A stretch of 8,210 nucleotides of DNA from Actinomycetales bacterium (GCA_012513625.1 JAAZBW010000225.1:1-8210); one strand, 5' to 3'. Positions 1-6,264 are shown, numbered from the stretch's first letter. Notes: generated from the sequence alone by a model not told the origin. Made by a program: numbers and translations.

Positions 1-318
1 CAGTTCAAGCTGCGCGAGGGCATGCCGATCGGTGCGCACGTGACACTGCGCGGCGATCGGATGTGGGAGTTCCTCGACCGCCTGCTCTCGCTCGCACTGC
101 CGCGCATCCGCGACTTCCGTGGGCTGAGCCCCAAGCAGTTTGACGGCAAGGGCAACTACACCTTCGGTCTCACGGAGCAGTCGATGTTCCATGAAATCGA
201 CCAGGACCGCACAGACCGCGTGCGCGGAATGGACATTACCGTGGTCACGAGTGCCACGAACGACGAGGAGGGGCGGGCGCTGCTGAAGCACCTTGGATTC
301 CCCTTCAAGGAGGACTGA
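1..318 (+). CDS. rplE: 50S ribosomal protein L5, C-terminal part (5' end outside window)
   Basis: L5 sits in the central protuberance of the large subunit, where it binds 5S rRNA and contacts the P-site tRNA. The reading frame is open from the first base and encodes the last 105 residues; the family is about 180 residues long, so roughly the first 40 percent is missing. The stretch around GAHVTLRGDRMWEFLDRLL, the following LPRIRDFRGL, and the end ALLKHLGFPFKED are characteristic of bacterial L5. An internal ATG at 22 is not the true start, because homologous sequence continues upstream of it. The stop at 316-318 is one base before the rpsN start, which fits the spc order rplE-rpsN. Identification is secure; the start cannot be seen. 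Confidence 0.97.
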   Translation, partial: QFKLREGMPIGAHVTLRGDRMWEFLDRLLSLALPRIRDFRGLSPKQFDGKGNYTFGLTEQSMFHEIDQDRTDRVRGMDITVVTSATNDEEGRALLKHLGFPFKED

Positions 319-319
319 C

Positions 320-505
320 ATGGCGAAGACCGCTCTCAGGAACAAGGCGGCCCGCAAGCCGAAGTTTGCGGTCCGCGCCTACACCAGGTGCCAGCGGTGC
401 GGACGTCCGCACTCCGTGTACCGCAAGTTCGGACTGTGCCGAATCTGCCTGCGGGAAATGGCCCTGCGCGGCCAGCTCCCTGGCGTGACGAAGTCCAGCT
501 GGTAA
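320..505 (+). CDS. rpsN: 30S ribosomal protein S14, zinc-binding type Z
   Basis: S14 is a small-subunit head protein needed for late 30S assembly. The product is 61 residues, the usual length of the zinc form (often called rpsZ); the zinc-free form is about 100. Four cysteines in two CxxC pairs, C24/C27 and C40/C43, form the zinc ribbon, flanked by the signatures GRPHSVYRKFGLCRIC and LPGVTKSSW. The ATG at 320 is chosen over an upstream in-frame start at 293 because AAGGAGG at 307-313 lies 6 bases before it and family homology begins at MAKTALRNKAARKPKF. The nine extra residues of the longer frame overlap rplE and are not L-to-S14-like. In many actinobacteria a zinc-independent paralogue elsewhere replaces this protein under zinc starvation; that is family knowledge and cannot be seen here. 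Confidence 0.97.
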   Translation: MAKTALRNKAARKPKFAVRAYTRCQRCGRPHSVYRKFGLCRICLREMALRGQLPGVTKSSW

Positions 506-546
506 ACCAACTGCGCAACAGGTCCGGAGAACCGGAAACCGCTGCG

Positions 547-566
547 AGGAAGGGCACGAGCCCACA
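547..566 (+). promoter_or_regulatory. rpsH ribosome-binding region with small hairpin
   Basis: AGGAAGGG at 547-554 is the only good Shine-Dalgarno match before the rpsH ATG at 567. Its AGGA core ends 16 bases before the start, which is unusually far. GGGC (552-555) and GCCC (560-563) can pair around the loop ACGA and would bring the AGGA core within a few bases of the ATG. A second short hairpin, TCCGG-AGAA-CCGGA, lies at 523-536 in the same gap. The pairing is seen in the sequence; any role is inferred. Confidence 0.4.
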
Positions 567-965
567 ATGACAATGACGGACCCTATTGCGGACATGTTGA
601 CGCGTCTGCGCAATGCGAATGCTGCGCACCATGACGAGGTCACCATGCCGTACTCGAAGTTGAAGTCCGCGCTCGCGGAGATCCTGAAGGTGGAGGGCTA
701 TATTGCCGATTTCGCCACCAAGGACCTCGAGGTGGGCAAGGAACTGACCCTGACGCTCAAGTTCGGGCCCAACCGGGAGCGGGCGATCGCAGGCGTTCGC
801 CGCATCTCCAAGCCCGGTCTGCGCGTCTACGCAAAGTCCACCAAGCTCCCCAGGGTGCTCGGCGGACTCGGCGTCGCGATTCTGTCCACATCCTCCGGTC
901 TCCTGACCGACCGTGAGGCCGAGAACATGGGCGTTGGCGGGGAAGTCCTCGCTTACGTCTGGTGA
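567..965 (+). CDS. rpsH: 30S ribosomal protein S8
   Basis: S8 is a primary binder of 16S rRNA helix 21 in the platform of the small subunit. In E. coli it also represses spc operon translation. The 132-residue length is normal. The N-terminal MTDPIADMLTRLRNAN, the central MPYSKLKSALAEILKVEGYI and the C-terminal RRISKPGLRVY, ILSTSSGLLTDREAENMGVGGEVLAYVW region (read as separate blocks) match the family throughout. Two in-frame ATGs exist, at 567 and 573. Actinobacterial S8 proteins commonly begin MTMTDPIADML, so 567 is preferred, although 573 cannot be excluded. The gene follows rpsN after a 61-base gap and precedes rplF by 22 bases. The usual cysteine near the C-terminus (LCYVW in many species) is alanine here (LAYVW). 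Confidence 0.97.
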   Translation: MTMTDPIADMLTRLRNANAAHHDEVTMPYSKLKSALAEILKVEGYIADFATKDLEVGKELTLTLKFGPNRERAIAGVRRISKPGLRVYAKSTKLPRVLGGLGVAILSTSSGLLTDREAENMGVGGEVLAYVW

Positions 966-987
966 CCAGGAAAGGAGAGTTACGACT

Positions 988-1527
988 ATGTCCCGTATTG
1001 GACGACTTCCAATCCCGGTCCCGAGCGGCGTCGAGGTGACAATCGACGGCAGCACTGTGGCCGTGAAGGGCCCCAAGGGCGAGCTCGCACACGTGCTTCC
1101 CGGCGCCATCGGCGTGGAGCGTGGCGAGGATGGCTCCCTCCAGGTGACCCGCCCGGATGACGAGCGAGACTCGCGTTCACTGCACGGCCTCACCCGCACT
1201 CTCATCAACAACATGATGGTGGGTGTGACCCAGGGTTACGAGAAGAAGCTCGAGATCGTCGGCACCGGGTACCGCGTGCTGGCGAAGGGCTCGGACCTCG
1301 AGTTCAACCTCGGCTTCTCGCACCCAGTGGTCGTCTCCCCGCCGGAAGGCATCGCCTTCGCGGTGGAGAGCCAAACCAAGTTCTCGGTTTCCGGGATCTC
1401 CAAGCAACTCGTCGGCGAGACGGCTGCGAACATCCGCAAGATCCGTAGGCCCGAGCCCTACAAGGGCAAGGGCGTGCGCTATGCGGGCGAGCACGTGCGC
1501 CGCAAGGCCGGAAAGGCTGGTAAGTAG
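988..1527 (+). CDS. rplF: 50S ribosomal protein L6
   Basis: L6 lies near the base of the L7/L12 stalk and contacts the sarcin-ricin loop region where elongation factors bind. The product is 179 residues, as expected, with two repeated domains. The first begins MSRIGRLPIPVPSGVEV. The second carries GYEKKLEIVGTGYR, then SGISKQLVGETAANIRKIR and PEPYKGKGVRY, the L6 signature region. The ATG at 988 follows AAAGGAG at 971-977. A longer in-frame start at 913 lies inside rpsH and adds residues unlike L6, so it is rejected. The C-terminus is lysine-rich (RRKAGKAGK), as in other actinobacterial L6 proteins. The TAG stop is two bases before the rplR ATG, suggesting coupled translation. Confidence 0.97.
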   Translation: MSRIGRLPIPVPSGVEVTIDGSTVAVKGPKGELAHVLPGAIGVERGEDGSLQVTRPDDERDSRSLHGLTRTLINNMMVGVTQGYEKKLEIVGTGYRVLAKGSDLEFNLGFSHPVVVSPPEGIAFAVESQTKFSVSGISKQLVGETAANIRKIRRPEPYKGKGVRYAGEHVRRKAGKAGK

Positions 1528-1529
1528 CC

Positions 1530-1901
1530 ATGGCAGTGTCGATCAAGGGCAAGGGCAAGGCCGTTGCACGGTCCCGTCGTCACTTTCGCGTGCGCAAGAA
1601 GATCGTGGGAACTGCGACACGCCCGCGCCTCGTTGTGACCCGCTCCAACCGCCACATGGTGGCGCAGCTCGTGGATGACTCCACGGGCCGCACGCTCGCT
1701 TCGGCCTCCACTCTCGAAGTGGACCTGCGCGCGGCGGACGGGGACAAGACTGACAAGGCCCGGAAGGTCGGCCAGCTCATCGCCCTGCGCTCCAAGGGGG
1801 CGGGGATCGAGGCGGCTGTCTTCGACCGGGCCGGGAACAAGTACCACGGTCGCGTGGCCGCCGTCGCTGACGGTGCCCGTGATGGTGGACTGACCCTCTA
1901 G
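1530..1901 (+). CDS. rplR: 50S ribosomal protein L18
   Basis: L18 binds 5S rRNA with L5 and helps place it in the central protuberance. The product is 123 residues, normal for the family. After a basic N-terminus, RRHFRVRKKIVGTATRPRL, VTRSNRHMVAQLVDD, LASASTLE, then AVFDRAGNKYHGRVAAVADGAR mark L18 end to end. The usual VVFDRGG is AVFDRAG here, and the usual GLEF end is GLTL, both mild changes. The ATG at 1530 is two bases after the rplF stop. The only upstream purine run, GGAAAGG at about 1510-1516, is poorly spaced, so initiation may depend on ribosomes finishing rplF. Confidence 0.97.
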   Translation: MAVSIKGKGKAVARSRRHFRVRKKIVGTATRPRLVVTRSNRHMVAQLVDDSTGRTLASASTLEVDLRAADGDKTDKARKVGQLIALRSKGAGIEAAVFDRAGNKYHGRVAAVADGARDGGLTL

Positions 1902-1923
1902 AGACAAGAGAGCTGAGGAAGAG

Positions 1924-2619
1924 ATGGCTGCACCGCAGCGAAGCAGGACCGCCTCCGGTCCCGAGGGCCAGGGAGACGGTCGCGAGTCGCGCGAGTCGCG
2001 TGACGCGCGCCGTGACGCGCGCCGTGACTCCGGTCGCGGGCCCCGGGAGGAAAAGAACCAGTACATCGAACGGGTCGTGACCATCAACCGCGTCTCGAAG
2101 GTCGTGAAGGGTGGACGTCGGTTCTCCTTCACCGCCCTCGTGGTGGTCGGTGACGGCGACGGCACCGTGGGTGTGGGGTACGGCAAGGCCAAGGAGGTGC
2201 CCGCGGCAATCGCCAAGGGTGTCGAGGAGGCCAAGAAGAGCTTCTTCAAGGTGCCCCGCATCGGCAAGACGATTCCACACGCGGTCCAGGGTGAGGACGC
2301 CGCGGGCGTCGTCTTCCTGCGCCCCGCCTCGCCGGGTACCGGTGTGATCGCCGGTGGCCCGGTGCGCGCCGTCCTGGAATGTGCCGGTATTCACGACATC
2401 CTGTCCAAGTCGATGGGATCGTCGAACTCGATCAACATCATCAAGGCCACCGTGGCCGGGCTCAAGGCACTCGAACAGCCGGAGGCGGTCGCAGCCCGCC
2501 GCGGCCTGCCGCTTGAGCGCGTCGCCCCCGCTGGCATGCTGCGCGCCCGCGTGGCGGCCGATGATCGCGCCCGTCACGATGCCGAGGTGGCCGCAGGGCA
2601 GCCGGGAGGTAACTCCTGA
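1924..2619 (+). CDS. rpsE: 30S ribosomal protein S5 with extended N- and C-terminal tails
   Basis: S5 lies near the mRNA entry channel of the small subunit and affects decoding accuracy. At 231 residues it is much longer than E. coli S5 (about 166). The conserved core begins near residue 47 with QYIERVVTINRVSKVVKGGR, the double-stranded-RNA-binding-like domain, and continues through VGYGKAKEVPAAIAKGVEEAKK. The C-terminal domain has HDILSKSMGSSNSINIIKATVAGL. Residues 1-46 are a low-complexity, arginine/aspartate/serine-rich tail built from RES and RDAR repeats. About 20 extra residues rich in Arg, Asp and Ala follow the core. The ATG at 1924 is preceded by GAGGAAGAG. Tails on S5 occur in other actinobacteria, so extension alone is not novel. 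The TGA stop overlaps the rpmD ATG by one base (TGATG). Confidence 0.96.
   Translation: MAAPQRSRTASGPEGQGDGRESRESRDARRDARRDSGRGPREEKNQYIERVVTINRVSKVVKGGRRFSFTALVVVGDGDGTVGVGYGKAKEVPAAIAKGVEEAKKSFFKVPRIGKTIPHAVQGEDAAGVVFLRPASPGTGVIAGGPVRAVLECAGIHDILSKSMGSSNSINIIKATVAGLKALEQPEAVAARRGLPLERVAPAGMLRARVAADDRARHDAEVAAGQPGGNS
1981..2031 (+). repeat. In-frame tandem repeats coding the S5 N-terminal tail
   Basis: Two perfect copies of the 9-base unit CGCGAGTCG (1981-1998) are followed by two perfect copies of the 12-base unit CGTGACGCGCGC (1999-2022) and a partial third unit, CGTGACTCC (2023-2031). They encode RES-RES-RDAR-RDAR-RDS, residues 20-36 of S5. All units are multiples of three, so copy-number change by slippage would keep the frame. 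The repeats are directly seen; length variation between strains is inferred. Confidence 0.9.
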
Positions 2620-2801
2620 TGGCTGAGCTGAAGGTGACCCAGACCAAGTCCGCCATCGGCGGTACCCACAACCAGCGTGCGACGCTCAAGACCCTCGGTC
2701 TGCGCAAGATCGGGCAGAGTGTCACCCGCACTGATGACAGGGCAGTCCGCGGCATGATTCGTACCGTGGCCCACCTTGTGACCGTTGAAGAGGTGAAATA
2801 A
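2619..2801 (+). CDS. rpmD: 50S ribosomal protein L30
   Basis: L30 is a small two-helix, three-strand protein of the large subunit. The 60-residue length is standard. LKVTQTKSAIGGTHNQRATLKTLGL and the following IGQSV-TRTDDRAVRGMI with a closing HLVTVEEV match bacterial L30 throughout. The ATG at 2619 shares its A with the last base of the rpsE stop codon, and GGGAGG at 2604-2609 is a well-spaced ribosome site inside rpsE. The TAA stop at 2799-2801 again shares one base with the rplO ATG. The double overlap makes rpsE, rpmD and rplO a tightly coupled translation unit. Confidence 0.96.
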   Translation: MAELKVTQTKSAIGGTHNQRATLKTLGLRKIGQSVTRTDDRAVRGMIRTVAHLVTVEEVK

Positions 2802-3268
2802 TGGCCGACACAACCGAAAACACGCGCGTGCTTAAGGTGCACGACCTGCGTCCTGCTCCCGGCGCCAAGACCGCCAAGACCCGCGTGGGTCGTGGTGAGG
2901 GCGGCAAGGGTGGCAAGACAGCCGGCCGCGGTACCAAGGGAACCCGGGCGCGCAACAAGGTGCGCGCGGGATTCGAGGGTGGCCAGATGCCGCTCCACAT
3001 GCGGCTCCCGAAGCTGCGTGGGTTCAAGAACCCGCACCGCGTGGAGTTCCAGGTGGTCAACGTGGCCGCCATCGAGGAGCTCTTCCCGGAGGGGGGCGCG
3101 GTGACCGTGGCCGACCTCGTGGAGAAGGGCGCGGTCCGCAAGGGCCACCTCGTGAAGGTGCTCGGCACCGGCGAGATCACCGTCAGTGTGCAACTCGAGG
3201 TGGACGCCTTCTCCTCTTCCGCGAAGGAGAAGATCGAGGCTGCCGGCGGCTCCATCGCCAAGGCCTGA
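2801..3268 (+). CDS. rplO: 50S ribosomal protein L15
   Basis: L15 is a large-subunit assembly protein with a long, flexible, glycine- and lysine-rich N-terminal arm that threads into 23S rRNA. The arm is visible here, from LKVHDLRPAPGAKTAKTRVGRG through repeated GGKGGKTAGRGTKG, then RAGFEGGQMPLHMRLPKLRGF, the family's hallmark. The folded C-terminal part includes VKVLGTGEIT and ends SSSAKEKIEAAGGSIAKA. The length of 155 residues is slightly above the usual 145-150. The ATG at 2801 overlaps the rpmD stop, with GAGGTG at 2790-2795 as ribosome site. It is the last gene of the ribosomal block before secY, and a strong hairpin follows its stop by 36 bases. Confidence 0.96.
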   Translation: MADTTENTRVLKVHDLRPAPGAKTAKTRVGRGEGGKGGKTAGRGTKGTRARNKVRAGFEGGQMPLHMRLPKLRGFKNPHRVEFQVVNVAAIEELFPEGGAVTVADLVEKGAVRKGHLVKVLGTGEITVSVQLEVDAFSSSAKEKIEAAGGSIAKA

Positions 3269-3304
3269 CTCTCCAGGGAACGCACCACGTATTTCTTGCA
3301 GCGT

Positions 3305-3328
3305 CTGCCCCCGCTCCGGCGGGGGCAG
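3305..3328 (+). terminator. Perfect hairpin between rplO and secY, terminator- or attenuator-like
   Basis: CTGCCCCCGC (3305-3314) pairs perfectly with GCGGGGGCAG (3319-3328) around the loop TCCG. The closing C-G pair makes this a UNCG-type tetraloop, known to be extra stable in RNA. Only one T follows within the next few bases, so there is no classical U-tract. It may be a U-less terminator, a partial attenuator between rplO and secY, or an RNA 3'-end stabiliser. The structure is certain on paper; its function is inferred. Confidence 0.5.
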
Positions 3329-3374
3329 GTCCGCGTTAGGGCCTGATCGGTCATCCACCGCATTGGCGGCGGGG

Positions 3375-3380
3375 TAACCT
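3375..3380 (+). promoter_or_regulatory. Possible -10 element (TAACCT) upstream of secY
   Basis: TAACCT, preceded by GGGG, fits the loose actinobacterial TANNNT -10 pattern and would place a start site about 25 bases before the secY TTG. No TTGACA-like -35 is found at 16-18 bases upstream. Its location just after the hairpin is what makes it plausible. It remains a weak call. Confidence 0.25.
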
Positions 3381-3412
3381 GAAGCCAACCCACGATGTCC
3401 TGAGGGGGACAA

Positions 3413-4702
3413 TTGCTTTCCGCATTCGCCCAGGCGTTCCGTACGCCCGACCTGCGTCGCAAACTGCTCTTCACACTCGGAATCATGGCGATCTACCGGC
3501 TCGGGACCGCGATCCCTGCGCCGGGAGTCAGCTACGCCAACGTGCAGGAGTGCGTGAGTTCCGCCGAGGCGGGCTTCCTCGGGATGATCAACCTGTTCTC
3601 CGGTGGTGGGTTGCTCCAACTGTCGGTGTTCGCGCTCGGGATCATGCCCTACATCACCGCGTCGATCATCGTGCAGCTCCTCCGGGTGGTGATCCCCAAG
3701 TTCGAGGAACTCCACAAGGAGGGCCAGGCGGGCACCGCCAAGCTCACCCAGTACACCCGCTACCTCACGATCGGTCTTGGACTCCTGCAGTCGGTGACCG
3801 TTGTGACGATGGCAACCACCGGCACCATGTACCCGGGATGCCCCTTCCCCGTGATCCCACAGGATGACCCGTACTCGCTGTTCCTCACCGTGATCGCGAT
3901 GACGGCCGGCACCGGACTGATCATGTGGCTTGGCGAGCTCATCACGGAGCGGGGCGTCGGCAACGGCATGTCCCTCCTGATCTTCACCTCGATTGTGGCC
4001 TCGTTCCCGGCACAGATCGGCACCGTGGGTATGTCCAACAACGGGGCGCGCAACCTGCTGATCCTCCTTGCGGTCCTCCTCATCGTGACCCTCGCCGTGG
4101 TGTTCGTGGAGCAGTGCCAGCGCCGCATCCCCGTCCAGTACGCGAAGCGGATGGTGGGCCGCCGGCTCTATGGCGGCTCCACCACCTACATCCCGCTGAA
4201 GATCAACCAGTCGGGCGTCATCCCCGTGATCTTCGCGTCCTCGATCCTCCAGGTGCCCATGATGGCCGCCCAGTTCGCACCCAATGCCGCCTGGTCCCAG
4301 TGGCTGGCGATCAACTTCGCGTCCGGCACCTCATGGGTCTACATGGTCACCTACGCGGTGCTCATTATCGCGTTCGCCTTCTTCTACACCTCGATCACAT
4401 TCAATCCGGACGAGGTGGCAGACAACATGAAGCGCTACGGCGGCTTCATCCCTGGTATCCGCGCGGGGCAGCCCACGGCGGACTACCTCCGGTACGTGGT
4501 CACCCGGCTGAACTGGCCGGGCGCGCTCTACCTCGCCGTGGTGGCGATGCTCCCGGTGATCGTGATCTCCGGGATGGGAGTGCAGTCGGCGATGCAGTTC
4601 GGCGGGACCACCATCATGATTATGGTCGGCGTGGGTCTGCAGACGGTGAAGGAAATTGATTCACAGCTGCAGCAGCGCCATTACGAGGGATTCCTGCAAT
4701 GA
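3413..4702 (+). CDS. secY: Preprotein translocase channel subunit SecY
   Basis: SecY forms the membrane pore through which SecA or ribosomes drive unfolded proteins. The product is 429 residues, the usual size, with about ten hydrophobic segments: one near residues 17-35, a short plug region at INLFSGG (59-65), a segment at 71-90, and others spaced to the C-terminus. Conserved landmarks are the TQYTRY loop around 112-117, GELITERGVGNG at 174-185, the large cytoplasmic loop RRIPVQYAKRMVGRR with TTYIPLKIN, and VADNMKRYGGFIPGIRAG before the last two segments. The TTG at 3413 is chosen because GAGGGGG at 3402-3408 precedes it and homology begins at once (LSAFAQAFRTPDLRRK); no upstream ATG or GTG fits. 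The spacing of about 4 bases is short. Its last bases overlap adk by four (ATGA). Confidence 0.97.
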   Translation: MLSAFAQAFRTPDLRRKLLFTLGIMAIYRLGTAIPAPGVSYANVQECVSSAEAGFLGMINLFSGGGLLQLSVFALGIMPYITASIIVQLLRVVIPKFEELHKEGQAGTAKLTQYTRYLTIGLGLLQSVTVVTMATTGTMYPGCPFPVIPQDDPYSLFLTVIAMTAGTGLIMWLGELITERGVGNGMSLLIFTSIVASFPAQIGTVGMSNNGARNLLILLAVLLIVTLAVVFVEQCQRRIPVQYAKRMVGRRLYGGSTTYIPLKINQSGVIPVIFASSILQVPMMAAQFAPNAAWSQWLAINFASGTSWVYMVTYAVLIIAFAFFYTSITFNPDEVADNMKRYGGFIPGIRAGQPTADYLRYVVTRLNWPGALYLAVVAMLPVIVISGMGVQSAMQFGGTTIMIMVGVGLQTVKEIDSQLQQRHYEGFLQ

Positions 4703-5262
4703 CGCATCGAATCGTCCTGCTCGGAGCGCCTGGAGCCGGAAAGGGCACCCAGGCTGTCCGGCTGGCGGACCGTTTCCAGATTCCTGCCATCTCCACGGGT
4801 GAACTGTTCCGGCAGCACATGTCGAGGGGCTCGGAGCTGGGGAAACTGGCGGCGAACTACATCAACGACGGCAACCTGGTTCCGGACGAGATCACTGTCT
4901 GGATGGTGCGCGATCGCTTCCGGCGTGAGGACGTCCAGGGGGGCTTCCTCCTCGACGGCTTCCCGCGCACGGTCGCCCAGGCGGACGCACTCGACGAGAT
5001 GCTCGGCGAGAACGGCCTCACCGCCGTGGTAGAGCTCTGGGTAGACGTGGAGGAGGTTATCCCACGGCTCATCGGGCGCGCGGCCACCGAGGGCCGGAGC
5101 GACGACACGGCTGAGGTGGTGCGCCAACGCATCCGCGTCTACCGCGAGCAGACGAAGCCGCTCCACGAGTTCTATGTGGGCCAGGGGATCCTGCGCGAGA
5201 TCAACGCCGTGGGTGAGATCGACCAGATCACGGAGCGCATCGTCGCCGTGCTGGAACGTTGA
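4699..5262 (+). CDS. adk: Adenylate kinase, short-LID form
   Basis: Adenylate kinase interconverts ATP + AMP and two ADP in the cytoplasm. The 187-residue product has the P-loop GAPGAGKGT at 9-17, the AMP-site motif STGELFR at 32-38 (Glu in place of the common Asp, also known in actinobacteria), LVPDEIT at 60-66 and DGFPRT at 86-91. The LID region is reduced to about ten residues, from R127 to D136 (GRSDD), so the four-residue zinc site of long-form enzymes is absent; R127, R133 and R144 remain as probable phosphate-binding arginines. This short form, similar in length to that of mycobacteria, is normal for the phylum. The ATG overlaps the secY stop, with GAGGGA at 4685-4690 as ribosome site. 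Placing adk next to secY is a widely conserved arrangement. Confidence 0.97.
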   Translation: MTHRIVLLGAPGAGKGTQAVRLADRFQIPAISTGELFRQHMSRGSELGKLAANYINDGNLVPDEITVWMVRDRFRREDVQGGFLLDGFPRTVAQADALDEMLGENGLTAVVELWVDVEEVIPRLIGRAATEGRSDDTAEVVRQRIRVYREQTKPLHEFYVGQGILREINAVGEIDQITERIVAVLER

Positions 5263-5263
5263 C

Positions 5264-6112
5264 GTGTTCGGTTCGCCCACCCAGATCAAGACTCCCGCAC
5301 AGCTGCTCCACATGGAGCGTGCAGGGCACTACGTGGCCCGGATGCTCCAGCTCGTCCGCGAGGCGATCAGGCCAGGAATCAGCACGGCGGCCCTCGATCG
5401 TATTGCGTTCGACTACCTCGAACGGGCCGGCGCCCACCCAAACTTCCTCGGGTACCACGGCTACCCCGCCACCCTTTGCATCTCGGTCAATGACCGGGTG
5501 GTCCACGGCATCCCGGACGCGGCGACCGTGATCGTCGATGGTGACGTCGTCTCCGTCGACGGCGGGTGTTACGTCACCGACGAGTCCGGTACCCAGTGGC
5601 ACGGCGATTCTGCATTCAGCCTCGTGGTGGGGGAGGGCAGCAGTCAGGACCGGGGCCTCGTGGACGCGACCGAGACGGCACTGTGGGCTGCACTCGCCGC
5701 GCTCGGCACGGGTGACCGGCTGGGGGTGGTGGGCCGCGCCGTAGAGGATGTGGTGGCCGAGCACCAGCGCCGGACGGGGCAGCGGCTCGCGATCGTGAAG
5801 GAGTACGTGGGTCACGGCATCGGCACGGCCATGCACATGCCCCCGGACGTGCCGAACTTCGCCACCCGGGAGCGGGGGATGCGACTGAAGCCGGGGATGG
5901 TCTTCGCGGTGGAGCCGATTCTCGCCTCCGGCTCGCCCTCGAATCAGGTCCTCGACGACGAGTGGACCGTGGTGACCCGCGACGGTTCCGCTGCTGCGCA
6001 CTGGGAGCACACGGTGGCGATCGTGCGGGGAGGCATCCGCGTGTTGACCGCCCTCGATGGTGGAGCGGCCGGACTCGCCCCCTACGGGGTCACACCCGCC
6101 ACGATCGGCTGA
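5264..6112 (+). CDS. map: Type I methionine aminopeptidase with an insertion between metal ligands
   Basis: The enzyme removes the initiator methionine from nascent proteins. From the GTG at 5264 it is 282 residues with a pita-bread fold. The five metal ligands of the family are recognisable: D99 (VSVD), D115 (HGDSA), H184 (GHGIG), E217 (FAVEP) and E248 (WEHTV). The catalytic-pocket histidines H81 (VHGIP) and H191 are also present. D99 and D115 are 16 residues apart rather than the usual 11, so about five extra residues (within TDESGTQW) lie in that hairpin. There is no SH3-binding N-terminal extension. The GTG is one base after the adk stop and has no clear Shine-Dalgarno, suggesting reinitiation. 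A start at 5174 would lie inside adk; an ATG at 5312 would cut into conserved helix sequence. Confidence 0.95.
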   Translation: MFGSPTQIKTPAQLLHMERAGHYVARMLQLVREAIRPGISTAALDRIAFDYLERAGAHPNFLGYHGYPATLCISVNDRVVHGIPDAATVIVDGDVVSVDGGCYVTDESGTQWHGDSAFSLVVGEGSSQDRGLVDATETALWAALAALGTGDRLGVVGRAVEDVVAEHQRRTGQRLAIVKEYVGHGIGTAMHMPPDVPNFATRERGMRLKPGMVFAVEPILASGSPSNQVLDDEWTVVTRDGSAAAHWEHTVAIVRGGIRVLTALDGGAAGLAPYGVTPATIG

Positions 6113-6141
6113 GGACGTGGTTCAGGTCACCTGACCTTCGG

Positions 6142-6171
6142 TTCCGGCGGCGGGGCCGGATGACGTAAGAT
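6142..6171 (+). promoter_or_regulatory. Probable promoter for infA-rpmJ-rpsM-rpsK
   Basis: TAAGAT (6166-6171) matches the actinobacterial -10 pattern TANNNT. TTCCGG (6142-6147) is a weak -35 candidate with an 18-base spacer. The predicted start site near 6178 gives a leader of about 87 bases before infA. The 152-base gap after map, otherwise exceptional in this packed region, supports a new transcription unit here. The -10 is the convincing part; the -35 is weak. Confidence 0.5.
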
Positions 6172-6185
6172 AGTTCGTTGGATGT

Positions 6186-6225
6186 GCATGCCCGATGGCA
6201 TGCCGCTGCCGAGGGGCTCCGGCCC
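6186..6225 (+). promoter_or_regulatory. Two hairpins in the predicted infA leader
   Basis: GCATGCC (6186-6192) pairs with GGCATGC (6197-6203) around the loop CGAT, beginning within about ten bases of the predicted transcript start. GGGC (6214-6217) pairs with GCCC (6222-6225) around TCCG, closed by C-G, again a UNCG-type loop. A 5'-terminal hairpin could protect the mRNA from decay or act in regulation; neither role can be shown from sequence. Confidence 0.4.
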
Positions 6226-6264
6226 GATGCGGCGCAATCAAATCAGCAACAGTTAGCGGAGGAT

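Noticed and set aside
2462..3715. A 417-codon open frame on the minus strand opposite rpsE, rpmD, rplO and the start of secY
   Set aside because: It lies wholly opposite well-identified genes, its composition is that of a GC-rich antisense shadow (rich in His, Leu, Arg, Glu), and I recognise no domain.
3925..4659. A 244-codon + strand open frame in another phase of secY
   Set aside because: The protein is rich in Arg, His, Pro and Gly, with no membrane segments or known motif, while the overlapping secY frame is conserved throughout.
4822..5262. Possible loss of the LID domain of adenylate kinase by deletion
   Set aside because: The short LID without zinc cysteines is a known normal form in actinobacteria, and the frame and motifs are intact.
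5228..6010. A 260-codon minus-strand open frame opposite map, with others at 336-1214, 1479-2267, 1777-2577 and 4681-5313
   Set aside because: All mirror conserved + strand genes, show no recognisable motif and have no intergenic space for their own control signals.
6178..6264. An upstream extension of infA from a TTG at 6178
   Set aside because: The added 29 residues are unlike IF-1, lie at the predicted transcript start and cover the leader hairpins; GGAGG supports 6265.
6113..6264. A riboswitch in the infA leader
   Set aside because: The hairpins are short and match no riboswitch architecture I know; r-protein-type or stability roles are equally possible, so only hairpins were reported.
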